A stretch of DNA of 64,000 nt from Sphingobium baderi (GTDB lineage: Bacteria > Pseudomonadota > Alphaproteobacteria > Sphingomonadales > Sphingomonadaceae): the NCBI RefSeq assembly GCF_001456115.1, contig NZ_CP013264.1:2994501-3058500 (forward strand), in the 5' to 3' direction. How positions within the stretch are numbered: the stretch's first letter is position 1; the number at the start of each line of letters is the position of its first letter. The notes below the pieces were generated by a model. That model searched no databases, had not been told where the DNA came from, and worked only from the letters and a program-made list of their open reading frames with translations. This document shows positions 32,987 through 40,935 of this stretch, piece after piece. Made by a program: the position numbers and the translations under genes.

Positions 32987-34446
32987 CTGTGTTCTCCGCC
33001 TTGATCGTTGCTGTCGTGGACGACTTCGGCGGGACCCCCGCCAAGCGCCGCGTAGAGGGCTATGCCGCTCGCCAGATGAGCGCGGCGCAACTGGATCAGC
33101 GCCTGTTCGGTGTCGAAAAGGTCGCGTTGCGCGTCCAGCACTTCCAGATAGGCCGAACGCCCGTTGTCGAACCGCAACCCGGCCAGCCGAGCCCGTTCGC
33201 GCAAGGCGTCCAGCGAGCTGCGCGCGGTGTCGATCCGCAACGCCAGTTGCCGGCGCCGGACCAGCGCGTCGGAAACATCACGAAACGCGCCCTGCACGGT
33301 CTTTTCATAGCTGGCCACGGCTTCGACCTGCCGCGCTTTCGCCAGATCGAGGTTGCCGGAAAGGCGGCCCGCATTGAACAGCGGCAGGGCGATCGTCGGG
33401 GTGAAGCTCCACGCGCGGCTCCCGTCGCCGAACAGCCCGTCGAGATCGGAACTCGCCGTGCCGAAGGCACCCGTCAGGCTGATATTGGGAAAGAACGCCG
33501 CCCGCGCCGCGCCGATATCGGCGTTGGCCGCCCGCAATTGATATTCCGCCGCCACGATATCAGGCCGGTTGACCAGAAGGTCGGAGGGCAAGCCCGGCGG
33601 AAGGGCGATATCCGGTCCGGTTTCGGCAAGACCGAGGGGCCCAGGCACGATCTCCACGGGCCGCCCGACCAGCAGCGCCAGCGCGTTGCGGTTCACGTCG
33701 CGGTCCTGCTCAAGCGCTTGCAGCGCATCCTGCGCCTGCGCCAGCAGCAACTGCGCCTGGGTCATTTCCAGTTTGGAACCTGAACCAACTTCATAGCGGC
33801 GACGCATGATCCGCAGCGAGTCCTCGCGCGTGACGATCGTCCGCCGGGCAAGCGCGAGGCGTTCCTCATATTCGCGCTCCAGCAGATAGCCATTGGCGAC
33901 CTGCGCGATCAGGCCGGTGGCAACGGCGCGCTTCGCCTCTTCCGTCGCCAGATAACGATTGCGCGCGGCGTCGTTCAGGTTGCGCAGACGGCCCCAGAAA
34001 TCGATTTCCCAGCTCGCGCTCACCTGCGCGGTGACCTGCTTGATGTCATAGCTCTGCGTGCCTGCGCCCGGCAGGCTGATGATGGAACGACCCCGCGTGC
34101 CGGTGCCGACGGCGTTGAGTTCGGGATAGAGCGCCGATCCCTCGATACGCCAGGCCGCGCGCGCCTGATCGACGCGGGCCGCGGCGATACGGATATCGCG
34201 GTTGTTCTCCAGCGCGGCCGCGATCAGCGCACGCAGATGCTCTTCCCGGAAGAAATCATGCCAACCGATCCGCGCGATGGACGCGCCCAGCGCGGCTGGC
34301 GCGGGATAGTCCTGCGGCACCGGCTGGGCCGGCCGGACATTGGGCGGCGCGAAGGAACAGCCGGACAGGAAAGATGGCACGATCATCGCCGCCATGACGG
34401 CCCGGAACCCGCATAAACGGCCAGTAATATGAGCGCGGCGAGCCAT
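32983..34446 (-). CDS. NodT-family outer-membrane efflux lipoprotein
   Basis: 487 residues. The lipoprotein signal ends in LSGC, followed by SFAPPNVRPAQPVPQDY, typical of NodT/OprM-type factors. Two outer-membrane-factor repeats follow (ASWEIDFWGRLRN and LFNAGRLSGNLDLAKARQVEA). It forms the trimeric exit duct. First gene of the minus-strand operon OMF-HlyD-RbbA-permease, divergent from the TetR gene, which probably represses it. Confidence 0.92.
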   Translation of the reverse strand: MARRAHITGRLCGFRAVMAAMIVPSFLSGCSFAPPNVRPAQPVPQDYPAPAALGASIARIGWHDFFREEHLRALIAAALENNRDIRIAAARVDQARAAWRIEGSALYPELNAVGTGTRGRSIISLPGAGTQSYDIKQVTAQVSASWEIDFWGRLRNLNDAARNRYLATEEAKRAVATGLIAQVANGYLLEREYEERLALARRTIVTREDSLRIMRRRYEVGSGSKLEMTQAQLLLAQAQDALQALEQDRDVNRNALALLVGRPVEIVPGPLGLAETGPDIALPPGLPSDLLVNRPDIVAAEYQLRAANADIGAARAAFFPNISLTGAFGTASSDLDGLFGDGSRAWSFTPTIALPLFNAGRLSGNLDLAKARQVEAVASYEKTVQGAFRDVSDALVRRRQLALRIDTARSSLDALRERARLAGLRFDNGRSAYLEVLDAQRDLFDTEQALIQLRRAHLASGIALYAALGGGPAEVVHDSNDQGGEHR

Positions 34447-34515
34447 CTAGTCCGGTTCCATTCTGGTTCAAACAGGCGGTACGCCTATGGGCAAGCACCT
34501 CTCCGGACTATTAGT

Positions 34516-34534
34516 ATCTACACTTAGTGGTTTT
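34516..34534. promoter_or_regulatory. 19-base element shared with the phaC upstream region
   Basis: ATCTACACTTAGTGGTTTT, in the AT-richer gap between the efflux operon and the TetR gene, matches 15 of 19 bases of AACTATACCTAGTGGCTTT at 36304-36322. Both lie between divergent genes. A third, shorter inverted repeat, AGGCG-GTA-CGCCT, is at 34474-34486 and is another candidate TetR operator. Confidence 0.4.
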
Positions 34535-34588
34535 GATATTGCCCGGTATCACTTGCCGATCAAGCGCGAAAGCTGGAATGAAGCAGCG

Positions 34589-35311
34589 ATGGGCCGCGAG
34601 CGATTCATGAAAGATGACGGCGCCGCATCGGGAACCGGCTCGCGTCTGCCTGCCCGCGATCCCAGGGGAGGAAGGCCGCCACAGGAGGTCGCAGCCCGGC
34701 TTGGACATCATATCCTCGAGACGGCGCTTGCCCAATTCATCGCCGGCGGCGTCGAGGGTACGAGTATGGAAGCTATCGCCGCCGCCGCACAGACATCGAA
34801 GCGAACGCTCTATTCCCGCTTCGGCTCAAAGCTCGCCCTGCTCGTCGCCGCCATGGAACACGGCCTTGCCCGCTATCTCGATCCGATCGCGGCATCGGTC
34901 CCTCGAGGAAGCACCCGCAAAAAAATCGCCTATATCGCTCGCAGGATGCTCGACCTGTCGCTTCAAGGCGATGTCGTGGGCATCGAAGCGCTCATCATCT
35001 GGCTGGCAAACCACAATCCGGGCATGATGCGGGCACAGCCCGCGATCGGCACCCAGTTCGGCATCGATCTGATGCAGACGATCCTTGCCGAGGCGAGCGA
35101 ACCGAACAGCGAGGAAGCAGGCGATCTTCCGTTCCTCGCTGCTTTTCTCTTCGACGCGCTGGTCACCGTGCCGCGCCAGCGCATCCTGCAGCGCCATGAT
35201 CTGCACAACACCACCCGGACAAAGGCTGCCTATATCGAGCGAGCGCTCGACCTCATGGCAAAGGCCATTCCGTTCCTGAACGAAGGGCGCGGTAACCGCC
35301 TCACATCCTGA
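34589..35311 (+). CDS. TetR-family repressor
   Basis: About 240 residues. The TetR helix-turn-helix is clear: HILETALAQFIAGGVEGTSMEAIAAAAQTSKRTLYSRFGSK at about residues 38-78. The C-terminal part resembles TetR_C domains of efflux regulators. ATGs at 34589 and 34607 are both possible; neither has a strong ribosome-binding site. It is divergent from the OMF-HlyD-RbbA operon, the usual position of an efflux repressor. Its last 11 bases overlap the end of the convergent lptB-like gene. Confidence 0.86.
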   Translation: MGRERFMKDDGAASGTGSRLPARDPRGGRPPQEVAARLGHHILETALAQFIAGGVEGTSMEAIAAAAQTSKRTLYSRFGSKLALLVAAMEHGLARYLDPIAASVPRGSTRKKIAYIARRMLDLSLQGDVVGIEALIIWLANHNPGMMRAQPAIGTQFGIDLMQTILAEASEPNSEEAGDLPFLAAFLFDALVTVPRQRILQRHDLHNTTRTKAAYIERALDLMAKAIPFLNEGRGNRLTS

Positions 35312-36224
35312 AGCCCTCGCCAAGATAGCGATGCCGGACTTCGGGGTTGTCGAGTACCGCTTCTGGGCCGCCCTCGAACAGCATCCTGCCCTGATCGATG
35401 ATATAGGCCCGCTCGACCAGTTCGAGCATCTCATGCACATTGTGGTCGGTCAGAAGGATCGCCACGCCTTCTCGCTTGAGCTTTCGCACCATCGCCTTGA
35501 CGTCGGCGATCGACATGGGATCGATGCCCGCGAACGGTTCATCGAGCAGGATGACCGAGGGCGCTGCCGCCATGGCCCTGGCGATCTCGCAGCGCCTGCG
35601 TTCCCCGCCGGACAACCGCTGTGCGGGAACGTCGCGAATGTGGGCGATATTGAACTCGGCAAGAAGTTCATCGAGCCGCGCGGCAGCTACATCGCGATCG
35701 GCGATATGCAGTTCGAGCACGGCCGCGATATTCTCCGCAGCCGTCATGCCGCGGAAGATCGATCCTTCCTGGGGAAGATAGCCGAGGCCCAGCTTCGCTC
35801 TTCGATCCATGGGAAGCGCGGTGACATCCTGACCGCCAATCTCGATCCTGCCGGCATCCACGCTCATCAGGCCGGCAATCGCATAGAAGCAGAGCGTCTT
35901 GCCGGCCCCGTTTGGCCCCAGAAGCCCCACGATTTCGCCTGCCCGCACTTCGAGCGCGACATCGTCAAGCACCTTCCGCTTGCCAAAGGACTTCTCGATC
36001 CCGGCGATCGAAAGAACCGTCGGCGCGCGCTCGACTGCGACCGGTCCGATTGACGCGGGCGCAAGCGGCTCGCTCTCCGAACGCGCGGCCGGCGATACGA
36101 GTTGGGCATCATGCCCGAGATTTCCGCCAAGGTCCCTCAAAAGCCGGGTCAGTACGCGTCTCCATCCCGGCCGGCCAGCACCAGCGCAACCGCTGCCATC
36201 ATGGCGATCTCGCGGATCATCCAT
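35301..36224 (-). CDS. lptB: LptB-like ABC ATPase, extra copy with unusual N-terminus
   Basis: Up to 307 residues. From about residue 70 it is a full ATPase: Walker A GPNGAGKT, LGYLPQEGSIFRGMTAAENI (Q-loop), signature LSGGERRRCEIARA, Walker B ILLDEPFAGIDP and TDHNVHE, the LptB-specific pattern of the lipopolysaccharide export ATPase. LptB normally sits beside lptA/lptC; here it is alone. The first 69 residues are Arg/Gly-rich and match no domain. The ATG at 36224 is only 1 base from its GGAG, so translation may begin later. It is divergent from phaC. Confidence 0.85.
   Translation of the reverse strand: MDDPRDRHDGSGCAGAGRPGWRRVLTRLLRDLGGNLGHDAQLVSPAARSESEPLAPASIGPVAVERAPTVLSIAGIEKSFGKRKVLDDVALEVRAGEIVGLLGPNGAGKTLCFYAIAGLMSVDAGRIEIGGQDVTALPMDRRAKLGLGYLPQEGSIFRGMTAAENIAAVLELHIADRDVAAARLDELLAEFNIAHIRDVPAQRLSGGERRRCEIARAMAAAPSVILLDEPFAGIDPMSIADVKAMVRKLKREGVAILLTDHNVHEMLELVERAYIIDQGRMLFEGGPEAVLDNPEVRHRYLGEGFRM
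36149..36220 (-). CDS. 23-residue hydrophobic mini-ORF overlapping the lptB-like start
   Basis: ATG at 36220 with GGAG 5 bases upstream, an ideal spacing, and 23 codons encoding MIREIAMMAAVALVLAGRDG and three more residues. It overlaps the first 25 codons of the lptB-like gene in another frame. It could be a small membrane peptide or a translational leader. It has no known homologue to me. Confidence 0.3.
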   Translation of the reverse strand: MIREIAMMAAVALVLAGRDGDAY

Positions 36225-36303
36225 TCTCCTTCAATTTCCCGCAAAATTGCCCGGGATGACGACCGCCGTACACTGTATCTCCAGGCAATGCATCGCCATC
36301 GTG

Positions 36304-36338
36304 AACTATACCTAGTGGCTTTACGCTCAATGATTGAG
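36304..36338. promoter_or_regulatory. shared 19-base element and 13-bp palindrome upstream of phaC
   Basis: AACTATACCTAGTGGCTTT at 36304-36322 is the partner of the element at 34516-34534. Four bases further on, CTCAAT-G-ATTGAG at 36326-36338 is a perfect palindrome. The region 36225-36565 holds no other feature I can support and must contain the promoters for the divergent lptB-like and phaC genes. Confidence 0.4.
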
Positions 36339-36565
36339 GCTCCTTTTTCTCCAGCAGGCCATGGCCGAATATCCCCGCGCCCGCGGTTGCGACTGGCCGT
36401 CAGACAGCCGTCCGGTCGCAACCAAGCTCCGTGCGGCTTGCATTCTATCTTACCTATGCAGTACCGTTCGGCATAAGAAGAACCGGGAGGGGCGGCCCAA
36501 ACATCTGCTGTGGAATCCTGTCGGAGAGACGAGGCACCTTCCAGCGGAACTCGGAGTATATAGTC

Positions 36566-38320
36566 ATGGCCACGTCCCCTCCGCCTTCCGACGATCCGCT
36601 GGACGGAATCAGCGAAACGCTCGACCGCACGGCATCGGCGGCCATCGCGCAGACGACTTTCGGCCTTTCGCCGGCCACGCTCCTGCTTGCCATGGCCGAT
36701 TGGGGGATTCATCTCGCCACGTCGCCGGGCAAACAAATGCAGCTTGGCGCCAAGGCCATCCGCAAGCATGCCCGGCTTTTCGACTATCTGCAGCGCCGCA
36801 TGGAAGACAGCGAGGCCGAACCGGCCATCGAACCATTGCCGCAGGACCGGCGCTTCGCCGATCCCGCCTGGAAAGAATTACCTTTCAATCTCGTCGCTCA
36901 GGCCTTCCTGCTCAACCAGCAATGGTGGCACGCCGCGACGACAGGCATTGGCGGTGTCTCGAAACATCATGAAGACATGGTGGAATTCGCCGCACGGCAG
37001 ATGCTGGACATGCTCGCGCCGACCAACTTTCTCGCCACCAATCCCGTTCTCCAACACAAGATCGCGGAAACAGGTGGCCAATGCCTGGTCGACGGCTTCC
37101 GGCACCTGGTCGAGGACATGCAGCACATGGCGCGCGGCCTGCCGCCGGTCGGCGCCGAAGCCTTTCGCGTGGGCGAAAACGTCGCCACTGCCAAAGGCAA
37201 GGTCGTCTACCGCAACAAGCTGATCGAACTGATCCAGTATGAACCGACCACGGACACCGTGCGGCCCGAGCCAATCCTGATCGTGCCCGCGTGGATCATG
37301 AAATACTATATTCTCGACCTGTCGCCCGAGAACTCGCTGGTCCGCTGGCTGACGGCGCAAGGCTTCACCGTGTTCATGATTTCGTGGCACAATCCCGGCA
37401 GTGCCGACCGTGACCTCGACATGGACGCCTACCGGCACCTCGGACCGATGGCGGCGCTCGATGCGGTGACGGCGATCACCGGCGCGACGGGCATCCATGC
37501 CATGGGCTATTGCCTTGGCGGCACGCTGCTTTCCATCGCGGCCGCGGCCATGGCGCGCGACGGAGATGACAGGCTCGCCAGCGTCACACTGCTGGCCGCA
37601 CAGACGGAATTCAGCGAGCCGGGGGAATTGGGCCTGTTTATCGACGAAGGCCAGCTCAACCTGCTGGAGAACATGATGTGGAGCCGGGGCTATCTGGACA
37701 GCAGCCAGATGGGCGGCGCCTTCCAGGTCTTGCGTTCCAACGACCTGGTCTGGTCGCGTGTGCTCGCCACCTACCTGATGGGCGAGCGCGAACCGATGAA
37801 CGACCTCATGGCCTGGAACGCCGACGGCACACGGATGCCCTATGCCATGCACAGCCAGTATCTGCGCCGCCTGTTCCTCGACGACGACCTGGCCGAAGGA
37901 AAATACCGGGTGGATGGGCGAACCATCAACCTTGCCTCCATCCGCAAACCGCTGTTCGTGGTCGGAACCGAGCGCGATCATGTCGCGCCGTGGCATTCCG
38001 TCCACAAGATCCACCTGCTGACCGGGGCCGAGATCACTTTCGTCCTGACCAGCGGCGGGCACAATGCCGGCATCGTTTCGGAACCGGGCCACAAGGGCCG
38101 CCGCTACCGCGTGTTGACCCGCGAGGTCGACGGCACCTCCTACGATCCCGAAGAATGGGCAAGCCGCGCCGAGCAAAAGCAAGGCTCATGGTGGACGGCG
38201 TGGGGAGAATGGCTGGCCGCGCGTTCGGGAGAACCTGGTGCGCCGCCGCCCATGGGCGCAGCGGACAAGGGCTATGCGGCGATCGCCGATGCTCCCGGCC
38301 ATTATGTGCTGGAGCATTGA
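36566..38320 (+). CDS. phaC: class I-type poly(3-hydroxyalkanoate) synthase
   Basis: 584 residues, normal for class I PhaC. The N-terminal PhaC domain (DRRFADPAWKELPFN; LNQQWWHAATTGIGGVSKHH) precedes an alpha/beta hydrolase fold. The lipase-like box GYCLGG has the catalytic Cys316; Asp471 (GTERDHVAPW) and His499 (GGHNAG) complete the triad. It polymerises (R)-3-hydroxyacyl-CoA into storage granules. GGAG lies 10 bases before the ATG at 36566. Clustering with a phosphotransacylase and kinase, not phaA/phaB, suggests a redox or stress role instead of ordinary storage. Confidence 0.9.
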   Translation: MATSPPPSDDPLDGISETLDRTASAAIAQTTFGLSPATLLLAMADWGIHLATSPGKQMQLGAKAIRKHARLFDYLQRRMEDSEAEPAIEPLPQDRRFADPAWKELPFNLVAQAFLLNQQWWHAATTGIGGVSKHHEDMVEFAARQMLDMLAPTNFLATNPVLQHKIAETGGQCLVDGFRHLVEDMQHMARGLPPVGAEAFRVGENVATAKGKVVYRNKLIELIQYEPTTDTVRPEPILIVPAWIMKYYILDLSPENSLVRWLTAQGFTVFMISWHNPGSADRDLDMDAYRHLGPMAALDAVTAITGATGIHAMGYCLGGTLLSIAAAAMARDGDDRLASVTLLAAQTEFSEPGELGLFIDEGQLNLLENMMWSRGYLDSSQMGGAFQVLRSNDLVWSRVLATYLMGEREPMNDLMAWNADGTRMPYAMHSQYLRRLFLDDDLAEGKYRVDGRTINLASIRKPLFVVGTERDHVAPWHSVHKIHLLTGAEITFVLTSGGHNAGIVSEPGHKGRRYRVLTREVDGTSYDPEEWASRAEQKQGSWWTAWGEWLAARSGEPGAPPPMGAADKGYAAIADAPGHYVLEH

Positions 38321-38323
38321 GCA

Positions 38324-39745
38324 ATGACTGACGGAACCATGATCGAGAACCGCACCTTCGACGAGATAAAAGTGGGCGATACCGCCAGTATCTCGCGCAC
38401 GCTGACCGAAGAGGACATCCAGCTTTTCGCGCTCGTGTCCGGCGACGTGAACCCGGCGCATATGGACGCCGACTATGCCGCGACCGACATGTTCCGCCGC
38501 GTCATCGCGCACGGACTATGGGGCGGCGGTCTCATCTCCGCCGTGCTGGGCACCGAACTGCCCGGCCCCGGCGCGATCTATCTCAGCCAGTCGCTGCAGT
38601 TCACGCGGCCGGTAGGCCTTGGCGACACGATCACGGCGTCGGTGACGGTGGCGGAAAAACGCGCGCACCATGATATCCTGTTCGATTGCCGCTGCGTCAA
38701 CCAGGACGGCGAGGAAGTCATCAGCGGCCAGGCCGAAGTCAAGGCGCCGGCCGAGAAGGTCCGCCGCCCCCGTGCGGCGCTGCCGGAGGTCAGCCTGCGC
38801 GACCATGACGGCTACCGCAAGCTGATCGAGATGACCGCCAATGGCGTGCCGGAACCGACGGCGGTGGCTCATCCCTGCAGCGCGGCCGCCATGCTGGCCG
38901 CGATTGAAGCCGCCGAAGCCAATCTCATCATGCCGATCCTGGTCGGGCCGGAAGCGAAGATCCGCAAGGCGGCCGAAGACGCCGGCAAGGACATTTCGCC
39001 TTTCCGCATCGTATCCGCCGCCCATAGCCACGAAGCGGCGGCAAAGGCCGTGGACCTGGTGCGCGGCGGCGAAGCGAAGCTGTTGATGAAAGGCTCGCTC
39101 CATACCGACGAACTGATGGGCGCCATCGTGCGCTCCGCCACGGGCCTGCGGACCGAACGGCGGATCAGCCATGCCTATATCATGGACGTGCCGGGCCATC
39201 CGACGCCGCTCATCATCACGGATGCCGCGATCAACATCGCCCCGACGCTCGATGAAAAGGCGGACATCATCCGCAACGCCATCGACCTTGCCCATGTCAT
39301 CGGCATCGAGAAGCCGAAAGTGGCGATCCTTTCCGCCGTGGAGACGGTCAATCCCGCGATGCAATCCACGCTGGACGCTGCCGCCCTGTGCAAGATGGCG
39401 GATCGCGGGCAGATCACGGGCGGCATTCTGGACGGGCCCCTGGCTTTCGACAACGCGATCAGCGAAGCCGCCGCCAAGGAGAAAGGCATCGTCTCGCTGG
39501 TGGCGGGCAAGGCCGAAATCCTCGTCGTGCCCAACCTGGAAGCGGGCAATATGCTGGCCAAGCAGTTGACGTTCCTGGGCGGCGCGGACGCGGCGGGCAT
39601 CGTGATGGGCGCGCGCGTGCCGATCATCCTCACCAGCCGGGCCGACAGCCTGCGCACCCGCCTCGCCTCCTGCGCGGTCGCGGTGCTGATGGCGCGCGCC
39701 GCCACCAAGGCCGCGCCCGGCCTGCCGGGAGCGGCGAGCGCATGA
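38324..39745 (+). CDS. MaoC-type enoyl-CoA hydratase fused to phosphate acyltransferase
   Basis: 473 residues. Residues about 10-140 are a MaoC/hot-dog hydratase with the catalytic Asp/His motif (FALVSGDVNPAHMDADYAA, then AHGLWGGGLISAVLG). Residues about 160-460 are a phosphate acetyl/butyryltransferase (PTA_PTB: HPCSAAAMLAAIEAAEAN; GGILDGPLAFDNAIS). The first half interconverts 3-hydroxyacyl-CoA and enoyl-CoA; the second converts acyl-CoA to acyl phosphate. It starts 4 bases after phaC and overlaps the kinase gene by 4 bases, so intermediates could pass along. Chain-length preference cannot be read from sequence. Confidence 0.91.
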   Translation: MTDGTMIENRTFDEIKVGDTASISRTLTEEDIQLFALVSGDVNPAHMDADYAATDMFRRVIAHGLWGGGLISAVLGTELPGPGAIYLSQSLQFTRPVGLGDTITASVTVAEKRAHHDILFDCRCVNQDGEEVISGQAEVKAPAEKVRRPRAALPEVSLRDHDGYRKLIEMTANGVPEPTAVAHPCSAAAMLAAIEAAEANLIMPILVGPEAKIRKAAEDAGKDISPFRIVSAAHSHEAAAKAVDLVRGGEAKLLMKGSLHTDELMGAIVRSATGLRTERRISHAYIMDVPGHPTPLIITDAAINIAPTLDEKADIIRNAIDLAHVIGIEKPKVAILSAVETVNPAMQSTLDAAALCKMADRGQITGGILDGPLAFDNAISEAAAKEKGIVSLVAGKAEILVVPNLEAGNMLAKQLTFLGGADAAGIVMGARVPIILTSRADSLRTRLASCAVAVLMARAATKAAPGLPGAASA

Positions 39746-40935
39746 AAGCCGTCGTCGCCATCAACTCCGGTTCGTCCAGCATCAAGTTCTCGCTGTTCAC
39801 GCTCGATGGCCGGGACGGGCTGACGCTCTCGGCAGGCGGCAAGATCGAGAAGATCGGCATCGCGCCCAGCCTGCGGGCCCGCTCCGCGACGGGGGAAACG
39901 CTCATCGAGCGGGACTGGCCGGACGGCGCCGCGCTCAGCCATGCCGACCTGCTTATGGACCTCTTCGCCTGGGCAGGAGACCATCCGCTGGAAGGGCGGG
40001 ACGTGATCGCCATCGGCCATCGCGTGGTGCATGGCGGCCTGGACTTCGTCACGCCCCGCCTGGTCGATGCCGACCTGCTGGACAGGCTGGAAACGCTGTG
40101 CCCCCTCGCCCCGCTGCATCAGCCGCACAACCTCGCGGCGATCCGCGCGATCGCGAAGCTGAAACCCGACCTGCCGCAGGTCGCCTGCTTCGATACGGCC
40201 TTCCACCACGACAAGCCGGACGTCGCCTCGCGCCTGGCCATCCCGCGCAAGTTCCACGATCAGGGCATCCGCCGCTACGGCTTTCACGGCCTGTCCTATG
40301 AATATGTCGCAATGCGTCTCGCGGAGATCGACCCGGCGCTGGCCGCGGGCCGCGTGGTCGCGGCGCACCTGGGCAACGGGGCCAGCCTCTGCGCCATGCG
40401 GGACTGCAGGAGCGTCGATACGACCATGGGCTTCACTGCGCTCGACGGCCTGGTGATGGGCACGCGCTGCGGCACTATCGATCCCGGCGTGATCCTGCAC
40501 TTTCAGCTCCGCATGGGCATGAGCGCGGCCGATGTGGAGGACATGCTTTACCGGCAGTCCGGCCTGCTCGGCGTGTCCGGCCTGTCGAGCGACATGCGGG
40601 CGCTCGCGGCCAGCGATGCGCCGGAAGCGGAAGAAGCCATGGCGCTGTTCGCCTGGCGCGCCGCGCGCGAGACGGCCGCGCTCGCCTCGTCGATGGGCGG
40701 GCTGGACGGCATCGTCTTCACCGCCGGGATCGGAGAGAACGACGCCGCGATGCGCCAGCGTATCTGCGCACGCCTCGCATGGCTGGGCGTGGAACTCGAC
40801 GAACAGGCGAACGCTGCCGGCGCCCCGCTTGTCAGCACGCCCGGCAGCCATGTCGCGGTGCGCGTCATTCCCACCGACGAGGAACGGATGATCGCGCTCC
40901 ACACCTTGCACGTGCTGGGGGAGAATCCATCATGA
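39742..40935 (+). CDS. ackA: acetate/propionate/butyrate kinase
   Basis: 397 residues. Opens VVAINSGSSSIKFSLF, the acetate-kinase phosphate loop; further motifs HRVVHGG, FDTAFHHDKPDVA and VAAHLGNGASLCAM are conserved active-site segments. It transfers phosphate from acyl phosphate to ADP. The ATG overlaps the upstream phosphotransacylase stop by 4 bases, and the stop overlaps the phospholipase start by 4 bases. Confidence 0.94.
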   Translation: MKAVVAINSGSSSIKFSLFTLDGRDGLTLSAGGKIEKIGIAPSLRARSATGETLIERDWPDGAALSHADLLMDLFAWAGDHPLEGRDVIAIGHRVVHGGLDFVTPRLVDADLLDRLETLCPLAPLHQPHNLAAIRAIAKLKPDLPQVACFDTAFHHDKPDVASRLAIPRKFHDQGIRRYGFHGLSYEYVAMRLAEIDPALAAGRVVAAHLGNGASLCAMRDCRSVDTTMGFTALDGLVMGTRCGTIDPGVILHFQLRMGMSAADVEDMLYRQSGLLGVSGLSSDMRALAASDAPEAEEAMALFAWRAARETAALASSMGGLDGIVFTAGIGENDAAMRQRICARLAWLGVELDEQANAAGAPLVSTPGSHVAVRVIPTDEERMIALHTLHVLGENPS

